The position numbers were made by a program, and so were the translations under genes. From positions 1 through 49,108 of the forward strand of contig NZ_JAFHKI010000005.1 of assembly GCF_016937615.1 (NCBI RefSeq): a DNA stretch of 49,108 nucleotides, given 5' to 3'. Shown here in pieces: positions 18,016 to 29,291 of this stretch. The stretch is from Pseudomonas lactucae. Lineage in GTDB: Bacteria; Pseudomonadota; Gammaproteobacteria; Pseudomonadales; Pseudomonadaceae. The first letter of the stretch is position 1, and each line of letters starts with the position of its first letter. Below the pieces are notes generated by a model, which worked only from the letters and a program-made list of their open reading frames with translations, did no database searches and had not been told where the DNA came from.

Positions 18016-18326
18016 CTAAACTCCTTGGGATGCAGCCTCTCACTCAGACACCACGCTTGCGACAAACGTTTGCAACGGTGACGCAATAGATAGCCACATG
18101 GGCTGGGCGGACCGAACTGGCGGCGCACTATATCACTGCTGGTACAACGCGCCCAAGGCCGGAACTGTGCTTGTTCAGATACAGGACAGGGAAAAAACGT
18201 TGCCGGCTATGTTACCAAGGCTGGAATCTCAGGCACTCGCTGAATAAAGCATGACGAACTTGCGTGAGGGAATCGATCATTACCGCTATAATCGCCGACT
18301 TTTCGTCAGGCTATACGATTTCAGAC
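18016..18326. promoter_or_regulatory. Divergent mlaF/kdsD promoter region
   Basis: A 311-base gap without a gene separates mlaF from kdsD. A perfect TATAAT (18287-18292) lies 35 bases before the kdsD start and is a good -10 candidate; the -35 partner is weak (TTGCGT at 18260, spacing too long). A 10-base palindrome, CAAACGTTTG, lies at 18063-18072 near the mlaF side. No clear mlaF promoter stands out. Confidence 0.5.
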
Positions 18327-19301
18327 ATGAGCCAATCCAGCGACCTTATTCAATCCGCACAACGCACCATCCGCCTCGAGCTTGAAGCCGTAGAAGGCTT
18401 GCTGGCACATATCGACGCAGATTTCGTACGCGCCTGCGAGATGATTCTGGCCAGCAAGGGCCGCGTTGTCGTGGTCGGCATGGGCAAGTCGGGCCACGTC
18501 GGCAACAAGATCGCCGCCACACTGGCCAGCACCGGAACCACCGCGTTTTTCGTGCATCCCGCCGAGGCCAGCCACGGCGACATGGGCATGATCACCAAGG
18601 ATGACATCATCCTGGCGCTGTCCAACTCCGGCACCACCAACGAAATCGTGACCCTGCTGCCGCTGATCAAGCGCCTGGGGATCCAGATGATCAGCATCAC
18701 CGGCAACCCGGACTCGACGCTGGCCAAGGCCGCCGAAGTGAACCTGAATGTTCACGTGGCCCACGAAGCCTGCCCGCTGAATCTGGCGCCGACCTCCTCC
18801 ACCACCGCCGCGCTGGTCATGGGCGACGCCCTCGCCGTAGCGTTGCTGGAGGCCCGCGGGTTCACCGCTGAAGATTTCGCGTTTTCACATCCTGGCGGCG
18901 CCCTGGGCCGTCGCCTGCTGCTGAAAGTCGAGAATGTCATGCATTCGGGCGATGAATTGCCTCACGTACAGCGCGGCACCCTGCTGAAGGACGCGTTGAT
19001 GGAAATGACCCGCAAGGGCCTGGGCATGACCGTGATCCTGGAACCCGACGGGCGCCTGGCCGGCGTGTTCACCGACGGTGACTTGCGTCGCACCCTGGAC
19101 CGCACCATCGACATCCACACCGCAACCATCGACGCGGTCATGACCCCACACGGCAAGACCGCACGCCCCGAGATGCTCGCGGCCGAGGCATTGAAGATCA
19201 TGGAAGACCACAAGATCGGCGCGCTGGTGGTGGTCGATAATCACGACCACCCGGTAGGCGCCCTGAACATGCACGACTTGTTGCGTGCGGGAGTGATGTA
19301 A
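18327..19301 (+). CDS. kdsD: Arabinose-5-phosphate isomerase
   Basis: A 324-residue enzyme that converts ribulose-5-phosphate to arabinose-5-phosphate, the precursor of KDO for LPS. The SIS sugar-isomerase domain occupies about residues 35-170, with GMGKSGHVGNKIAATLASTG, ALSNSGTTNE and SHPGGALGRRLL as landmarks. Two CBS domains follow from about residue 205 to the end (VFTDGDLRR, GALNMHDLLRAGVM). The start at 18327 (MSQSSDLIQS) gives normal length; a reading from 18264 would place the -10 element inside the gene. kdsC follows immediately. Confidence 0.96.
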   Translation: MSQSSDLIQSAQRTIRLELEAVEGLLAHIDADFVRACEMILASKGRVVVVGMGKSGHVGNKIAATLASTGTTAFFVHPAEASHGDMGMITKDDIILALSNSGTTNEIVTLLPLIKRLGIQMISITGNPDSTLAKAAEVNLNVHVAHEACPLNLAPTSSTTAALVMGDALAVALLEARGFTAEDFAFSHPGGALGRRLLLKVENVMHSGDELPHVQRGTLLKDALMEMTRKGLGMTVILEPDGRLAGVFTDGDLRRTLDRTIDIHTATIDAVMTPHGKTARPEMLAAEALKIMEDHKIGALVVVDNHDHPVGALNMHDLLRAGVM

Positions 19302-19826
19302 ATGACCAGCGATTTGTTGCAACGCGGCAAGCACATCAAGTTGGCGATTTTCGACGTTGATGGCGTGCTGACCGATGGCCGCCTGTACTTTCTCGAAGAC
19401 GGCAGCGAATTCAAGACATTCAACACACTGGACGGCCAGGGCATCAAGATGCTGATGGCGGCAGGTGTGCAAACGGCGATTATCAGCGGTCGAAAAACCC
19501 CCGTTGTGGAACGCCGCGCACAAAACCTGGGGATTGCTCACCTGTATCAGGGCCGTGAGGATAAACTGGTGGTGCTGGACGAGCTTCTTGGCCAACTCAA
19601 CCTAAGCTATGAGCAGGTCGCCTACCTGGGCGATGACCTGCCGGACTTGCCGGTCATTCGCCGGGTGGGCCTGGGCATGGCCGTCGCCAACGCGGCGGCG
19701 TTCGTTCGCGAGCACGCCCACGGCATCACCACCGCCCGTGGTGGCGAAGGTGCGGCCCGTGAGTTCTGCGAGCTGATTCTGCGAGCCCAGGGCAGCCTTG
19801 AAGCGGCCCACGCCGCCTACTTATAG
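19302..19826 (+). CDS. kdsC: KDO-8-phosphate phosphatase
   Basis: A 174-residue HAD-family phosphatase that releases phosphate from KDO-8-phosphate. The catalytic aspartates are in IFDVDGVLTDG near residue 16. AIISGRKTPVVERRAQNLGI and VAYLGDDLPDLPVIRRVGLG are the other HAD motifs, and the small cap-less form is typical of tetrameric KdsC. It begins directly after the kdsD stop codon and is followed eight bases later by lptC, so synthesis and transport of LPS are encoded together. Confidence 0.95.
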   Translation: MTSDLLQRGKHIKLAIFDVDGVLTDGRLYFLEDGSEFKTFNTLDGQGIKMLMAAGVQTAIISGRKTPVVERRAQNLGIAHLYQGREDKLVVLDELLGQLNLSYEQVAYLGDDLPDLPVIRRVGLGMAVANAAAFVREHAHGITTARGGEGAAREFCELILRAQGSLEAAHAAYL

Positions 19827-19834
19827 AGCGTTAT

Positions 19835-20407
19835 ATGCTGAGCAAAAAGATTCGCAACTTCCTGCTATTCGGAGTCATCGCCGCGCTGTTCCTGGCGGTG
19901 GGCTACTGGAATATCAGCCCGGAGCGCTTCCTCGACCAGCCTGCTGCGCAGGTCGACAACGGCGCTATCGACTATTACGCCACCAACGCCTACAGCGTGC
20001 AGTTCCTGCCCGACGGCAAGGTGCAGTATGAAATGACCTCGGACAAGGTCGAGCATTTGAAGGCCAGCGAAGTCACCTTGCTGACCAACCCGGACTTGAA
20101 CCTTTATCGCGGCACCGAGTTTCCCTGGCACGTCACCAGCAAGCGTGGCGAAGTGAACCCGGACGGCACCCAGGTGGAGCTGATTGACTCGGTGCGCGTC
20201 GCGCGCACCGATGCCAAGAACCGTGACACCGTGATTACCAGCAGTCGCATGACCGTATTCCCACAGAAGCAATATGCGCAGACCGAGCAAGACGTTAGAA
20301 TCGACGGCGCTGGCGGTGTATCGACTGGCAAGGGAATGAAAGCGTATTTGAAAGAAAGCAGGATACACCTGCTATCGAACGTAAGAGGACAGTATGAGGC
20401 TCGTTAA
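19835..20407 (+). CDS. lptC: LPS transport protein LptC
   Basis: A 190-residue bitopic membrane protein with one N-terminal transmembrane helix (about residues 7-25) and a periplasmic beta-jellyroll. It links the LptBFG ATPase to the LptA bridge and passes LPS onward. The YYATNAYSVQFLPDGKVQYE and KVEHLKASEVTLLTNPDLNL stretches fit the LptC family, and VITSSRMTVFPQKQYAQTEQ is the C-terminal beta part that meets LptA. The reading frame overlaps lptA by 14 bases. Confidence 0.92.
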   Translation: MLSKKIRNFLLFGVIAALFLAVGYWNISPERFLDQPAAQVDNGAIDYYATNAYSVQFLPDGKVQYEMTSDKVEHLKASEVTLLTNPDLNLYRGTEFPWHVTSKRGEVNPDGTQVELIDSVRVARTDAKNRDTVITSSRMTVFPQKQYAQTEQDVRIDGAGGVSTGKGMKAYLKESRIHLLSNVRGQYEAR

Positions 20408-20926
20408 AACTCTCCCTATTTTGCTCGGCCTGGGCGCTGTACTGGGAAGCGTGAGCGCCTGGGCTCTGCCGAACGATAGCCAGCAGCCGATCCACATTTC
20501 GGCTGATGATGCGCAACTGGATGACAAGCAAGGTGTAGCGACCTACACCGGCGGCGTGATCATCACCCAGGGCTCGATGAAAATCACCGGTAATACCGTA
20601 ACGCTGACGCGCACCCAAAGCGGTGACATCGACGTCGTGACCTCGGTAGGCAACCTGGCTTACTTCGAACAGAAGCAGTCGGCTACCGACACGGGTCCGA
20701 TGAAAGGTTACGGCAAGACTATCCAGTATCACGCCCAGCAGAATCGCATCGTCCTGATTGACCAGGCCAAAGTGCTGAGCCCGGACGGCAACTCCACGGA
20801 AGGTGAAAAAATCACCTATGACACCGTGAAGCAGATCGCTAACGCCGGTCGCGCCAATGGCAACAAGGTCACCGCGCCGCGCCCACGCATCGACATGGTT
20901 ATCCAGCCGAAGAAGAAGGCCGAGTA

Positions 20927-20927
<1 letters not shown>
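20394..20927 (+). CDS. lptA: LPS transport periplasmic bridge protein LptA
   Basis: A 177-residue periplasmic protein with a signal peptide ([20 protein letters not shown], cleavage near SAWA). The mature part is a single OstA/LptA beta-jellyroll: [20 protein letters not shown] and [20 protein letters not shown] are the typical strands. LptA units form the bridge that carries LPS across the periplasm to LptDE. It starts within the end of lptC and its stop codon shares a base with the lptB start, so lptC, lptA and lptB are translated in sequence. Confidence 0.94.
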
Positions 20928-21652
<725 letters not shown>

Positions 21653-21693
21653 ACCTGTCCGTACCGACAAGGCGGCGGCAAGTCGGTCGCCTG

Positions 21694-21742
21694 GAGCGCG
21701 GGAGTCAATAAAAACCTCGAGTTTTTTATTGTTACCGCGCTC
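21694..21742. repeat. Large inverted repeat between lptB and rpoN
   Basis: Two arms of about 22 bases face each other: GAGCGCGG (21694-21701) pairs with CCGCGCTC (21735-21742), and the inner CAATAAAAA pairs with TTTTTATTG. The GC-rich base and AU-rich top are unlike a normal terminator, where the T run follows the stem. It may be a terminator variant, an RNA processing site or a stability element ahead of rpoN. Confidence 0.65.
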
Positions 21743-21767
21743 TAGGCAAAGCCCCCGATATCAGGCA

Positions 21768-21773
21768 TATAAT
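21768..21773 (+). promoter_or_regulatory. Possible -10 element of rpoN
   Basis: A perfect TATAAT lies 76 bases ahead of the rpoN start codon, just after the large inverted repeat. No convincing -35 box is seen at 16-18 bases upstream, where the sequence is GGCAAA or similar. It suggests that rpoN has its own promoter besides read-through from lptB. Confidence 0.4.
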
Positions 21774-21849
21774 TTGCTTATGTTTGGCGCTCACGCGCCC
21801 TGTCGTGGATGGCGCAATGCGCCGGCGAATAAGGTGTTAAGCCCCTGCC

Positions 21850-23343
21850 ATGAAACCATCGCTAGTCCTGAGAATGGGCCAGCAGCTGACGATGACACCG
21901 CAGCTGCAACAGGCCATCCGCCTGCTCCAATTGTCGACCCTGGACCTGCAACAGGAAATCCAGGAGGCCTTGGAGTCCAATCCGATGCTCGAACGCCAGG
22001 AAGAGGGCGACGACTTCGATAATGCAGACCCGCTGGCCGACAACATCGAGCAAAAACCCAATTCCGACGTGCAGGAACCGTCCTACCAGGAAACTGCCCC
22101 GACGGTGGATAACCTTGAGGAAGGCGACTGGAACGAACGCATTCCCAACGAACTCCCGGTGGACACCGCCTGGGAAGACGTCTACCAGACCAGCGCCAGT
22201 AGCCTGCCCAGCAACGACGATGACGAGTGGGACTTCACCACCCGCACCTCCGCCGGCGAAAGCCTGCAGAGCCATCTGCTGTGGCAACTTAACCTGGCGC
22301 CGATGTCGGACACCGATCGCCTGATCGCCGTGACCCTGATCGACTGCATCAACAACCAGGGCTATCTGGACGAGACGCTCGAAGAAATTCTCGATGCCTT
22401 CGACCCGGAACTGGACATCGAGCTGGACGAAATCGAAGCCGTCCTGCACCGCATCCAGCAGTTCGAACCCGCCGGTATCGGCGCGCGCACCCTGAGCGAA
22501 TGCCTGCTGCTGCAACTGCGCCAGCTGCCCGCCAAGACTGCGTGGCTCGCGGAAGCCCAACGCCTGGTCACCGATTACATCGACCTGCTGGGCAGCCGCG
22601 ACTACAGCCAGTTGATGCGCCGCATGAAGCTCAAGGAAGATGACCTGCGCCAGGTCATCGAACTGGTGCAAAGCCTCAACCCGCGCCCGGGCTCGCAGAT
22701 CGAATCCAGCGAAGCCGAATACGTGATCCCCGATGTGATCGTGCGCAAGGACAACGAACGCTGGCTGGTGGAGCTTAACCAGGAGTCGGTGCCGCGCCTG
22801 CGCGTCAACCCGCAATACGCCGGTTTTGTAAAACGCGCCGACACCAGTGCCGACAATACCTTCATGCGCAACCAGTTGCAGGAAGCGCGCTGGTTCATCA
22901 AGAGCCTTCAAAGCCGCAACGAAACCCTGATGAAAGTGGCCACCCAGATCGTCGAGCACCAGCGCGGCTTCCTGGAGTACGGCGACGAGGCGATGAAGCC
23001 GCTGGTCCTGCATGACATCGCCGAGGCGGTGGGCATGCACGAGTCGACGATTTCACGGGTGACCACGCAGAAATTCATGCATACCCCACGGGGTATCTAT
23101 GAGCTGAAATACTTTTTTTCCAGCCACGTCAGCACCTCAGAGGGCGGCGAATGCTCGTCCACGGCGATCCGCGCGATCATCAAAAAACTGGTTGCCGCGG
23201 AAAATCAGAAAAAGCCGTTGAGTGACAGCAAGATCGCTGGTTTACTGGAGGCACAAGGCATTCAGGTCGCCCGTCGAACCGTCGCCAAGTACCGCGAATC
23301 CCTTGGGATCGCGCCTTCCAGCGAGCGTAAGCGTTTGATGTAA
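21850..23343 (+). CDS. rpoN: RNA polymerase sigma-54 factor
   Basis: A 497-residue alternative sigma factor that directs transcription of nitrogen, flagellar and other genes with enhancer-binding activators. Region I (residues 1-50) is Gln- and Leu-rich ([20 protein letters not shown]). Region II is acidic (about 50-120), followed by the core-binding domain, and the DNA-binding C-terminus ends with the RpoN box [10 protein letters not shown] at 474-483. A helix-turn-helix lies near [18 protein letters not shown]. The ATG at 21850 is the usual start. hpf, ptsN, rapZ and ptsO follow, the standard rpoN cluster. Confidence 0.97.
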   Translation: MKPSLVLRMGQQLTMTPQLQQAIRLLQLSTLDLQQEIQEALESNPMLERQEEGDDFDNADPLADNIEQKPNSDVQEPSYQETAPTVDNLEEGDWNERIPNELPVDTAWEDVYQTSASSLPSNDDDEWDFTTRTSAGESLQSHLLWQLNLAPMSDTDRLIAVTLIDCINNQGYLDETLEEILDAFDPELDIELDEIEAVLHRIQQFEPAGIGARTLSECLLLQLRQLPAKTAWLAEAQRLVTDYIDLLGSRDYSQLMRRMKLKEDDLRQVIELVQSLNPRPGSQIESSEAEYVIPDVIVRKDNERWLVELNQESVPRLRVNPQYAGFVKRADTSADNTFMRNQLQEARWFIKSLQSRNETLMKVATQIVEHQRGFLEYGDEAMKPLVLHDIAEAVGMHESTISRVTTQKFMHTPRGIYELKYFFSSHVSTSEGGECSSTAIRAIIKKLVAAENQKKPLSDSKIAGLLEAQGIQVARRTVAKYRESLGIAPSSERKRLM

Positions 23344-23366
23344 CGGGCGAGCCACAGCGTTCCAGT

Positions 23367-23386
23367 GGCGGGTATTTCCACCCGCC
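23367..23386. terminator. Hairpin between rpoN and hpf
   Basis: GGCGGGT and ACCCGCC form a seven-base stem with a six-base ATTTCC loop, followed by GCTTTAT, a poor T run. It lies in the 75-base gap before hpf and could attenuate transcription rather than fully stop it. Confidence 0.4.
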
Positions 23387-23418
23387 GCTTTATGCACTGG
23401 CAACGAAGGAGAAGCTGT

Positions 23419-23727
23419 ATGCAAGTCAACATCAGTGGACACCAGCTGGAAGTCACCAAGCCCCTGCGTGAGTACACCGAGAGCAAGCTGAACAAGCTTG
23501 CGGGGCATTTTGACAAGATCACCAACGTGCAGGTCATCATGGAGGTCGATAAGCTCAAGCAGAAAATCGAGGCCACCCTGCACGTACCGAATGCCAAGCT
23601 CGTCGCCAATGCTGAACATGAGGACATGTACGCGGCGATTGACTCGCTCTACGACAAGCTGGACCGCCAACTCATAAAGCATAAGGAAAAGAATCTGCAC
23701 CTGATGCAAGGTACAGGTCGTTAACCC
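23419..23727 (+). CDS. hpf: Ribosome hibernation-promoting factor, short form
   Basis: A small protein of about 102 residues, starting MQVNISGHQLEVTKPLREYT, with AAGGAG upstream. It has the beta-alpha-beta-beta-beta-alpha fold of HPF/YfiA, with the conserved KLNKLAGHFDKITNVQVIME and HEDMYAAIDSLYDKLDRQLI stretches. The short form binds the decoding centre of the 30S subunit and with RMF forms inactive 100S dimers in stationary phase; it lacks the C-terminal dimerisation domain of long HPF. In Pseudomonas this gene sits between rpoN and ptsN. The frame closes at the TAA ending about 23724. Confidence 0.93.
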
Positions 23728-23734
23728 TCCCCCC

Positions 23735-24199
23735 ATGATCCGACTTGAATCCATCCTGACCCCCGGCCGTTCCCTCGTGAACGTGCCGGGCGGCAGCAAG
23801 AAAAAAGCCCTCGAACAAATTGCCAACCTGATCGCCCGCGAAGTGCCGGATCTGGAGATGCAAGATGTCTTCGAAGCGCTGGTTGCCCGTGAAAAACTCG
23901 GCTCCACCGGTTTTGGCAACGGTATCGCCATTCCTCACTGCCGCCTCAAAGGTTGCAATAGTCCCGTGAGCGCCCTGCTGCACCTGGAAGCTCCTATCGA
24001 TTTCGACGCCATCGACGGTGCCCCGGTCGACCTGCTGTTTGTGCTGCTGGTCCCGGAAGCCGCCACCGATGCGCACCTGGAACTGCTCCGGCAGATCGCC
24101 AGCATGCTCGACCGCAAGGACGTCCGCGACAAACTGCGCAGTGCCAGCAGCAATGAGGCGCTGTATCAAGTTGTCCTGGATGAACAAAACGGGCATTAA
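23735..24199 (+). CDS. ptsN: PTS IIA-Ntr protein
   Basis: A 154-residue EIIA-Ntr protein, the last phosphate acceptor of the nitrogen phosphotransferase chain PtsP-PtsO-PtsN. The phosphorylated histidine is in GNGIAIPH (His68). It regulates potassium transport, carbon storage and other processes by protein contacts rather than sugar uptake. Its neighbours rapZ and ptsO follow in the same unit; ptsP is not in the window. The length is normal and there is no frame anomaly. Confidence 0.95.
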   Translation: MIRLESILTPGRSLVNVPGGSKKKALEQIANLIAREVPDLEMQDVFEALVAREKLGSTGFGNGIAIPHCRLKGCNSPVSALLHLEAPIDFDAIDGAPVDLLFVLLVPEAATDAHLELLRQIASMLDRKDVRDKLRSASSNEALYQVVLDEQNGH

Positions 24200-24201
24200 T
24201 C

Positions 24202-25059
24202 ATGCGTTTGATCATCGTCAGCGGCCGCTCAGGCTCGGGTAAAAGCACCGCGCTCAATGTGCTTGAGGACAGCGGCTTCTATTGCATCGACAACCTGCCC
24301 GCCGGCCTGCTGCCGGAACTGGCGGAACGTGCACTTATTCACACCGAATTGGCGCAACCGCTGGTAGCCGTTTCGATTGACGCGCGCAACTTGCCCAGCC
24401 ACCTGTCGCGCTTCCCTGAACTGCTTGAAGAAGTGCGCGCCAAGCACATCCACTGTGATGTGCTGTACCTGGACGCCGACGAGGAGACACTGCTCAAGCG
24501 TTTCTCCGAAACCCGTCGACGCCACCCGCTCAGCAGCCCGCACCGCTCCCTGGCCGAAGCCATCGAGGACGAAACCAAGCTGCTGGGCCCGATCATTGAT
24601 CTGGCCGACCTCAAGATCAACACTACCAGTCTCAACCTGTATCAACTGCGCGACGCTATCAAGCTGCGCCTGCTGAGCCAGCCGGAGCCCGGCACGGCGT
24701 TTCTCGTCGAGTCATTCGGCTTCAAGCGTGGGATGCCGGTGGATGCCGACCTGGTGTTCGATGTGCGCTGCCTGCCCAACCCCTACTGGAAGCCTGAACT
24801 GCGTGAGCAGTCCGGGCTTGACCAACCTGTGGCCGAGTATCTGGCCGCGCAGCCTGATGTAGAGGAGATGTTCCAGGACATTTCCAGCTACTTGCTCAAA
24901 TGGTTGCCGCGCTTTGCCGCGAGCAATCGCGCGTATGTCACCATTGCCATCGGCTGCACCGGCGGCCACCACCGCTCCGTCTACCTGACCGAGCGCCTGG
25001 GCCAGGTGCTGCAACAAACCCTCAAGAACGTCCAGGTTCGCCACCGCGACCTTAGCTGA
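24202..25059 (+). CDS. rapZ: RNase adapter RapZ
   Basis: A 285-residue nucleotide-binding protein. The N-terminal P-loop is GRSGSGKS (residues 8-15), followed by a kinase-like fold; the C-terminal domain contains [17 protein letters not shown], a conserved ligand pocket. In E. coli RapZ guides RNase E to the small RNA GlmZ and so controls GlmS. These RNAs are not known in Pseudomonas, so its partner here is uncertain. It begins two bases after the ptsN stop codon. Confidence 0.93.
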   Translation: MRLIIVSGRSGSGKSTALNVLEDSGFYCIDNLPAGLLPELAERALIHTELAQPLVAVSIDARNLPSHLSRFPELLEEVRAKHIHCDVLYLDADEETLLKRFSETRRRHPLSSPHRSLAEAIEDETKLLGPIIDLADLKINTTSLNLYQLRDAIKLRLLSQPEPGTAFLVESFGFKRGMPVDADLVFDVRCLPNPYWKPELREQSGLDQPVAEYLAAQPDVEEMFQDISSYLLKWLPRFAASNRAYVTIAIGCTGGHHRSVYLTERLGQVLQQTLKNVQVRHRDLS

Positions 25060-25075
25060 AAGGAACACCCCCGCG

Positions 25076-25348
25076 ATGCCCGCTCTGGAAATTGAAATCA
25101 TCAACAAGCTAGGTTTGCACGCCCGAGCCTCGGCCAAGTTCGTCGGTGTTGCCGGGCAGTTTCCCTGCCAGATCCGCGCCGGGCGCACCCCGGAAACCAT
25201 GGTCGATGGCAAAAGCATCATGGCCATGATGATGCTGGCTGCCGGCAAGGGCACAAAGATTCATTTGAAGACCGAAGGCGAGCAAGAACAGGAAGCGATG
25301 GATGCCCTGGTGGCGCTGATCAACAATTACTTTGACGAAGGCGAATAA
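25076..25348 (+). CDS. ptsO: HPr-like phosphocarrier NPr
   Basis: A 90-residue HPr-family protein that accepts phosphate from PtsP and passes it to PtsN. The phosphorylated histidine is His15 in NKLGLHARASA. It retains the fold of HPr, with DGKSIMAMMMLAAGKGTKI in the central part. It is the last gene of the rpoN cluster and converges with the ZIP transporter gene; the small GAGGCC/GGCCTC hairpin at 25370-25386 between them has no T run. Confidence 0.95.
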   Translation: MPALEIEIINKLGLHARASAKFVGVAGQFPCQIRAGRTPETMVDGKSIMAMMMLAAGKGTKIHLKTEGEQEQEAMDALVALINNYFDEGE

Positions 25349-25384
25349 ACCCGCTTTTGACTCAGGCACGAGGCCGCAATGGCC

Positions 25385-26278
25385 TCAGCCCAATGCAGTA
25401 TCCATCACCATCATCAAGCAGAACCCGATGCACAAGCCAAGGCTGGCCAGCTTTTCGTGGCCATTGCGGCGCGATTCGGGGATGACTTCGTGGGTCACCA
25501 CCAGCAACATCGCCCCAGCCGCCAGCGCCAGCCCCAGAGGCAACAACACCTGCGCCAGGCTCACCAACCAGGCGCAGAGCACGGCGAATACCGGTTCTAC
25601 CAAACCTGAAGCGGCACCGATCAGGAACGCCTTGACCCGCGACATCCCCGCCCCGGCCAATACCAAGGCAATTACCAGCCCTTCTGGTACATCCTGCAAG
25701 GCAATGCCCATGGCCAGGCTGTCGGCATCCGGCATGCCGCCACCGGCAGAAACGCCAACCGCCATGCCTTCCGGAATGTTGTGAGCGATGATGGCGAATA
25801 CAAACAGCCAGATGCGCGGCGGGATTACCGGTTTTTCCGGAGTGCCCACCAACATTTCCGGGCTGGCACCAGAAACTTTGCGATCCACCAGATACAACCC
25901 GAAGGCCCCCAGCATGATGCCGAAGCTGATCAAGCCGCCCGCGCCCCAGGGCGAGAGCCCCAGGCTTTGGGCCGCCGTTATGCCCGGTACAACCAATGAA
26001 AAGGCAGTCGCCGCCAACATCACACCGGCACCAAAGCCCAACAAGGTATCGCCCAAGGCCACCGGCATCCGCCGAATCACCAGCACCGGCACCGCACCCA
26101 GCGCCGTGCCGAGCGCGCAGATCGCCCCGCCCTGCAACGCGCGCAGGATTCGCGGTGCCAGGTCCAGCCAGGCCAGCCCGTGGGCCACCAGCAATGCCGT
26201 CCCTGCCAATAACAGCAGCGAGCCAAACGCATAACGGAACATTCGCACGCTGCTGATCGCCAATGTTTCAGTGCCCAT
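25385..26278 (-). CDS. ZIP-family metal transporter
   Basis: A 297-residue inner-membrane protein with about eight transmembrane helices. The ZIP metal-binding motifs are HNIPEGMAVGVSAG in helix 4 and the related DVPEGLVIAL in helix 5, where His, Asn, Glu and Asp line the path. Family members carry zinc, iron or manganese. It starts 33 bases after the sodA stop codon on the same strand, and P. aeruginosa has a similar gene in this place (PA4467), so it may be the last gene of the Fur-regulated set. Manganese or zinc supply is a guess from context. Confidence 0.85.
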   Translation of the reverse strand: MGTETLAISSVRMFRYAFGSLLLLAGTALLVAHGLAWLDLAPRILRALQGGAICALGTALGAVPVLVIRRMPVALGDTLLGFGAGVMLAATAFSLVVPGITAAQSLGLSPWGAGGLISFGIMLGAFGLYLVDRKVSGASPEMLVGTPEKPVIPPRIWLFVFAIIAHNIPEGMAVGVSAGGGMPDADSLAMGIALQDVPEGLVIALVLAGAGMSRVKAFLIGAASGLVEPVFAVLCAWLVSLAQVLLPLGLALAAGAMLLVVTHEVIPESRRNGHEKLASLGLCIGFCLMMVMDTALG

Positions 26279-26311
26279 AGTCGGCCTTAGATCTTGTTAT
26301 GAGGGTGAATG

Positions 26312-26923
26312 TCAGGCCAGGGCGGCTTGATAGCGTGCGGCGACTTCCGGCCAGTTGATAACACTGTAGAAGGCATTGATGTATTCCGGGCGACGGTTCT
26401 GGTACTGCAAGTAGTAGGCGTGTTCCCAGACATCCAGGCCAAGGATCGGCGTATTGCCGTTCATCAACGGGCTATCCTGGTTACCGCTGCTTTCCACCAC
26501 CAGGGTCTTTTGCGGGGTAACGCTCAGCCAGGCCCAGCCACTGCCGAAACGGGTCAACGCCGCCTTGGTAAAAGCGTCTTTGAAACGGTCGAAACCACCC
26601 AGTTGCTCATCGATTGCCTTGCCGAGGGCCCCTTCAGGCTTGCCCCCGCCTTCGGGCGACATCACGGCCCAGAATAGCGAGTGATTGGCGTGGCCACCGC
26701 CCTGGTTGATCACCGCCGCGCGTAGTTTCTCCGGCAATTGCTGAACACTGGACACCAGTTTCTCTATCGGCCAACCGGCGAATTCGGTGCCCTCGACCGC
26801 CGCGTTCAAGTTGTTGATGTAGGTCTGGTGATGCTTGGTGTAGTGAATCTCCATGGTTTGCGCATCGATATGCGGTTCCAGGGCGTCATAGGCGTAAGGC
26901 AAGGCAGGCAAGGTGTAAGTCAT
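26312..26923 (-). CDS. sodA: Superoxide dismutase, manganese type
   Basis: A 203-residue cytoplasmic superoxide dismutase. Metal ligands are His27 (IHYTKHH), His81 ([10 protein letters not shown]), Asp164 and His168 (DVWEHAYY). Gln149 in SGNQDSPLM, from the C-terminal domain, is the outer-sphere residue typical of the manganese form; iron enzymes usually place it elsewhere. The start at 26923 ([10 protein letters not shown]) gives normal length. It follows the helical-repeat gene by one base. In P. aeruginosa this order, fumC-PA4469-sodA, is induced by iron shortage. Confidence 0.95.
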   Translation of the reverse strand: MTYTLPALPYAYDALEPHIDAQTMEIHYTKHHQTYINNLNAAVEGTEFAGWPIEKLVSSVQQLPEKLRAAVINQGGGHANHSLFWAVMSPEGGGKPEGALGKAIDEQLGGFDRFKDAFTKAALTRFGSGWAWLSVTPQKTLVVESSGNQDSPLMNGNTPILGLDVWEHAYYLQYQNRRPEYINAFYSVINWPEVAARYQAALA

Positions 26924-26924
26924 A

Positions 26925-27353
26925 TCAATGTGCTCCGTATTGAGGAGAGGTCGGATGCGCCGCAGTACCGCCCAGCAGGCGATGGGTACGCGGGTACTCA
27001 CCGTGATCGCTGATGAAATTCAATAATTCGACGTAGGTCTTACTGCTCTGATGCAACGCCGCTTCGCGCAGTTGTGGGCTCAAGCGTGCGTCCTGCATGG
27101 TTTGAAGCAGGCGCTGGTGAATGGCGCACAGGTACTCGGCGCTTTCCTCTGGCTGGTTCAGGCGCAGGTGCAGGTCCGCCAGGTTGTGATGGGAAATCAC
27201 GCAAGCCGCCACTGCTTCGTCAGCATCCGACCAGCGTTCAAACAATACCTGGGCCAGGGCCAGGGCCTGCAGATAGGCCTCACGAGCATCGACCAGATCA
27301 CCCTGCATAAAGCAGCGATTGGCGCGTTCGATCGTGCGTTTCCAGTGCTCCAT
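26925..27353 (-). CDS. Helical, TPR-like protein of the fagA-fumC-sodA operon
   Basis: A 142-residue, fully helical soluble protein starting [20 protein letters not shown]. The [12 protein letters not shown] segment and the spacing of Ala, Leu and Tyr suggest one or two tetratricopeptide-like repeats, a protein-contact fold. It corresponds in position to PA4469 of P. aeruginosa, between fumC and sodA. Its function is unknown. The stop codon is one base ahead of the sodA start. It follows fumC by 27 bases. Confidence 0.78.
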   Translation of the reverse strand: MEHWKRTIERANRCFMQGDLVDAREAYLQALALAQVLFERWSDADEAVAACVISHHNLADLHLRLNQPEESAEYLCAIHQRLLQTMQDARLSPQLREAALHQSSKTYVELLNFISDHGEYPRTHRLLGGTAAHPTSPQYGAH

Positions 27354-27380
27354 GGTGAGCCTCCAAAGCGGGGTCGGTGG

Positions 27381-28749
<1,369 letters not shown>

Positions 28750-28757
<8 letters not shown>

Positions 28758-29145
28758 CGGAAGATCCTTGCACCAAGTCGGAGTGAGAAATCGAAGGCAG
28801 CAATTGGCACGTCGCCAATTGCCAGGCAAAGGTCTGCCAGCGCTTGAGGCGGCAGGCACAGTGGGAAAGTTTTTCCAGGTCTCGCAGCGGGCGCCAGGCC
28901 TGGTCCAGGCACATGGAACGCCAATGCCACGGCAGCGCGATATCGCTGGCGGTGTCGATCAACAGGCGGAACGCTGTTTCAGCAATGGTCCACGGATGGG
29001 TCGCGGTGCAACACGCCAGGTATCGCCCCTCGCTGAGGTAATGTTCGATCAGGCGAGGCTCATTGGGATCGAGGCCACAGCGAATCTGACGGCTCATCCA
29101 GCGCCAGCTTTCCAGGTACGGATCCTCATGCAGGACAGAACTCAT
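28750..29145 (-). CDS. fagA: Fur-associated protein FagA
   Basis: A 131-residue protein starting MSSVLHEDPYLESWRWMSRQ. Its place ahead of fumC and sodA, and its sequence type rich in Trp, Cys and His, match FagA of P. aeruginosa, found only in Fur-regulated operons with these partners. It has no signal peptide. The function is unknown; the many Cys and His residues (LACCTATHPW, LSHCACRLKR) would allow metal binding, but this is unproven. The start at 29145 lies 16 bases after the Fur-box-like region, and an earlier start at 29253 would include the Fur sites. Confidence 0.85.
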
Positions 29146-29160
29146 GCTCCACACTCGCTC

Positions 29161-29199
29161 GGTAATGATATTTATTATTAAATGATATTGAGAATCAAA
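29161..29199. promoter_or_regulatory. Tandem Fur-box-like sites ahead of fagA
   Basis: GGTAATGATATTTATTATT (29161-29179) matches the 19-base Fur consensus GATAATGATAATCATTATC at 15 positions. A second site, TGATATTGAGAATCA (29183-29197), fits the 7-1-7 form at 11 of 14 positions. Both lie within 55 bases of the fagA start. Fur repression of this operon is known in P. aeruginosa; here it is inferred from the match and the gene order. Confidence 0.82.
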
Positions 29200-29236
29200 A
29201 CAATAGCGGCCGACTAATCGTCCTGCGGCGCGCGCA

Positions 29237-29274
29237 TAAAAAAAGCACGCCATCGTGGGATGGCGTGCCTTTTA
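29237..29274. terminator. Terminator of pmbA
   Basis: GCACGCCAT pairs with ATGGCGTGC in a nine-base stem with a six-base loop, preceded by seven A and followed by CTTTTAT. Read leftward it has a strong T run, so it ends pmbA transcription before the fagA promoter; the weaker T run on the other side could also serve the plus strand. Confidence 0.9.
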
Positions 29275-29291
29275 TGAAGCGAGGGGAGGTG

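Noticed and set aside
29146..29253. Longer FagA start at 29253
   Set aside because: It would put the Fur-box-like sites and part of the terminator region inside the gene; the start at 29145 fits the family better.
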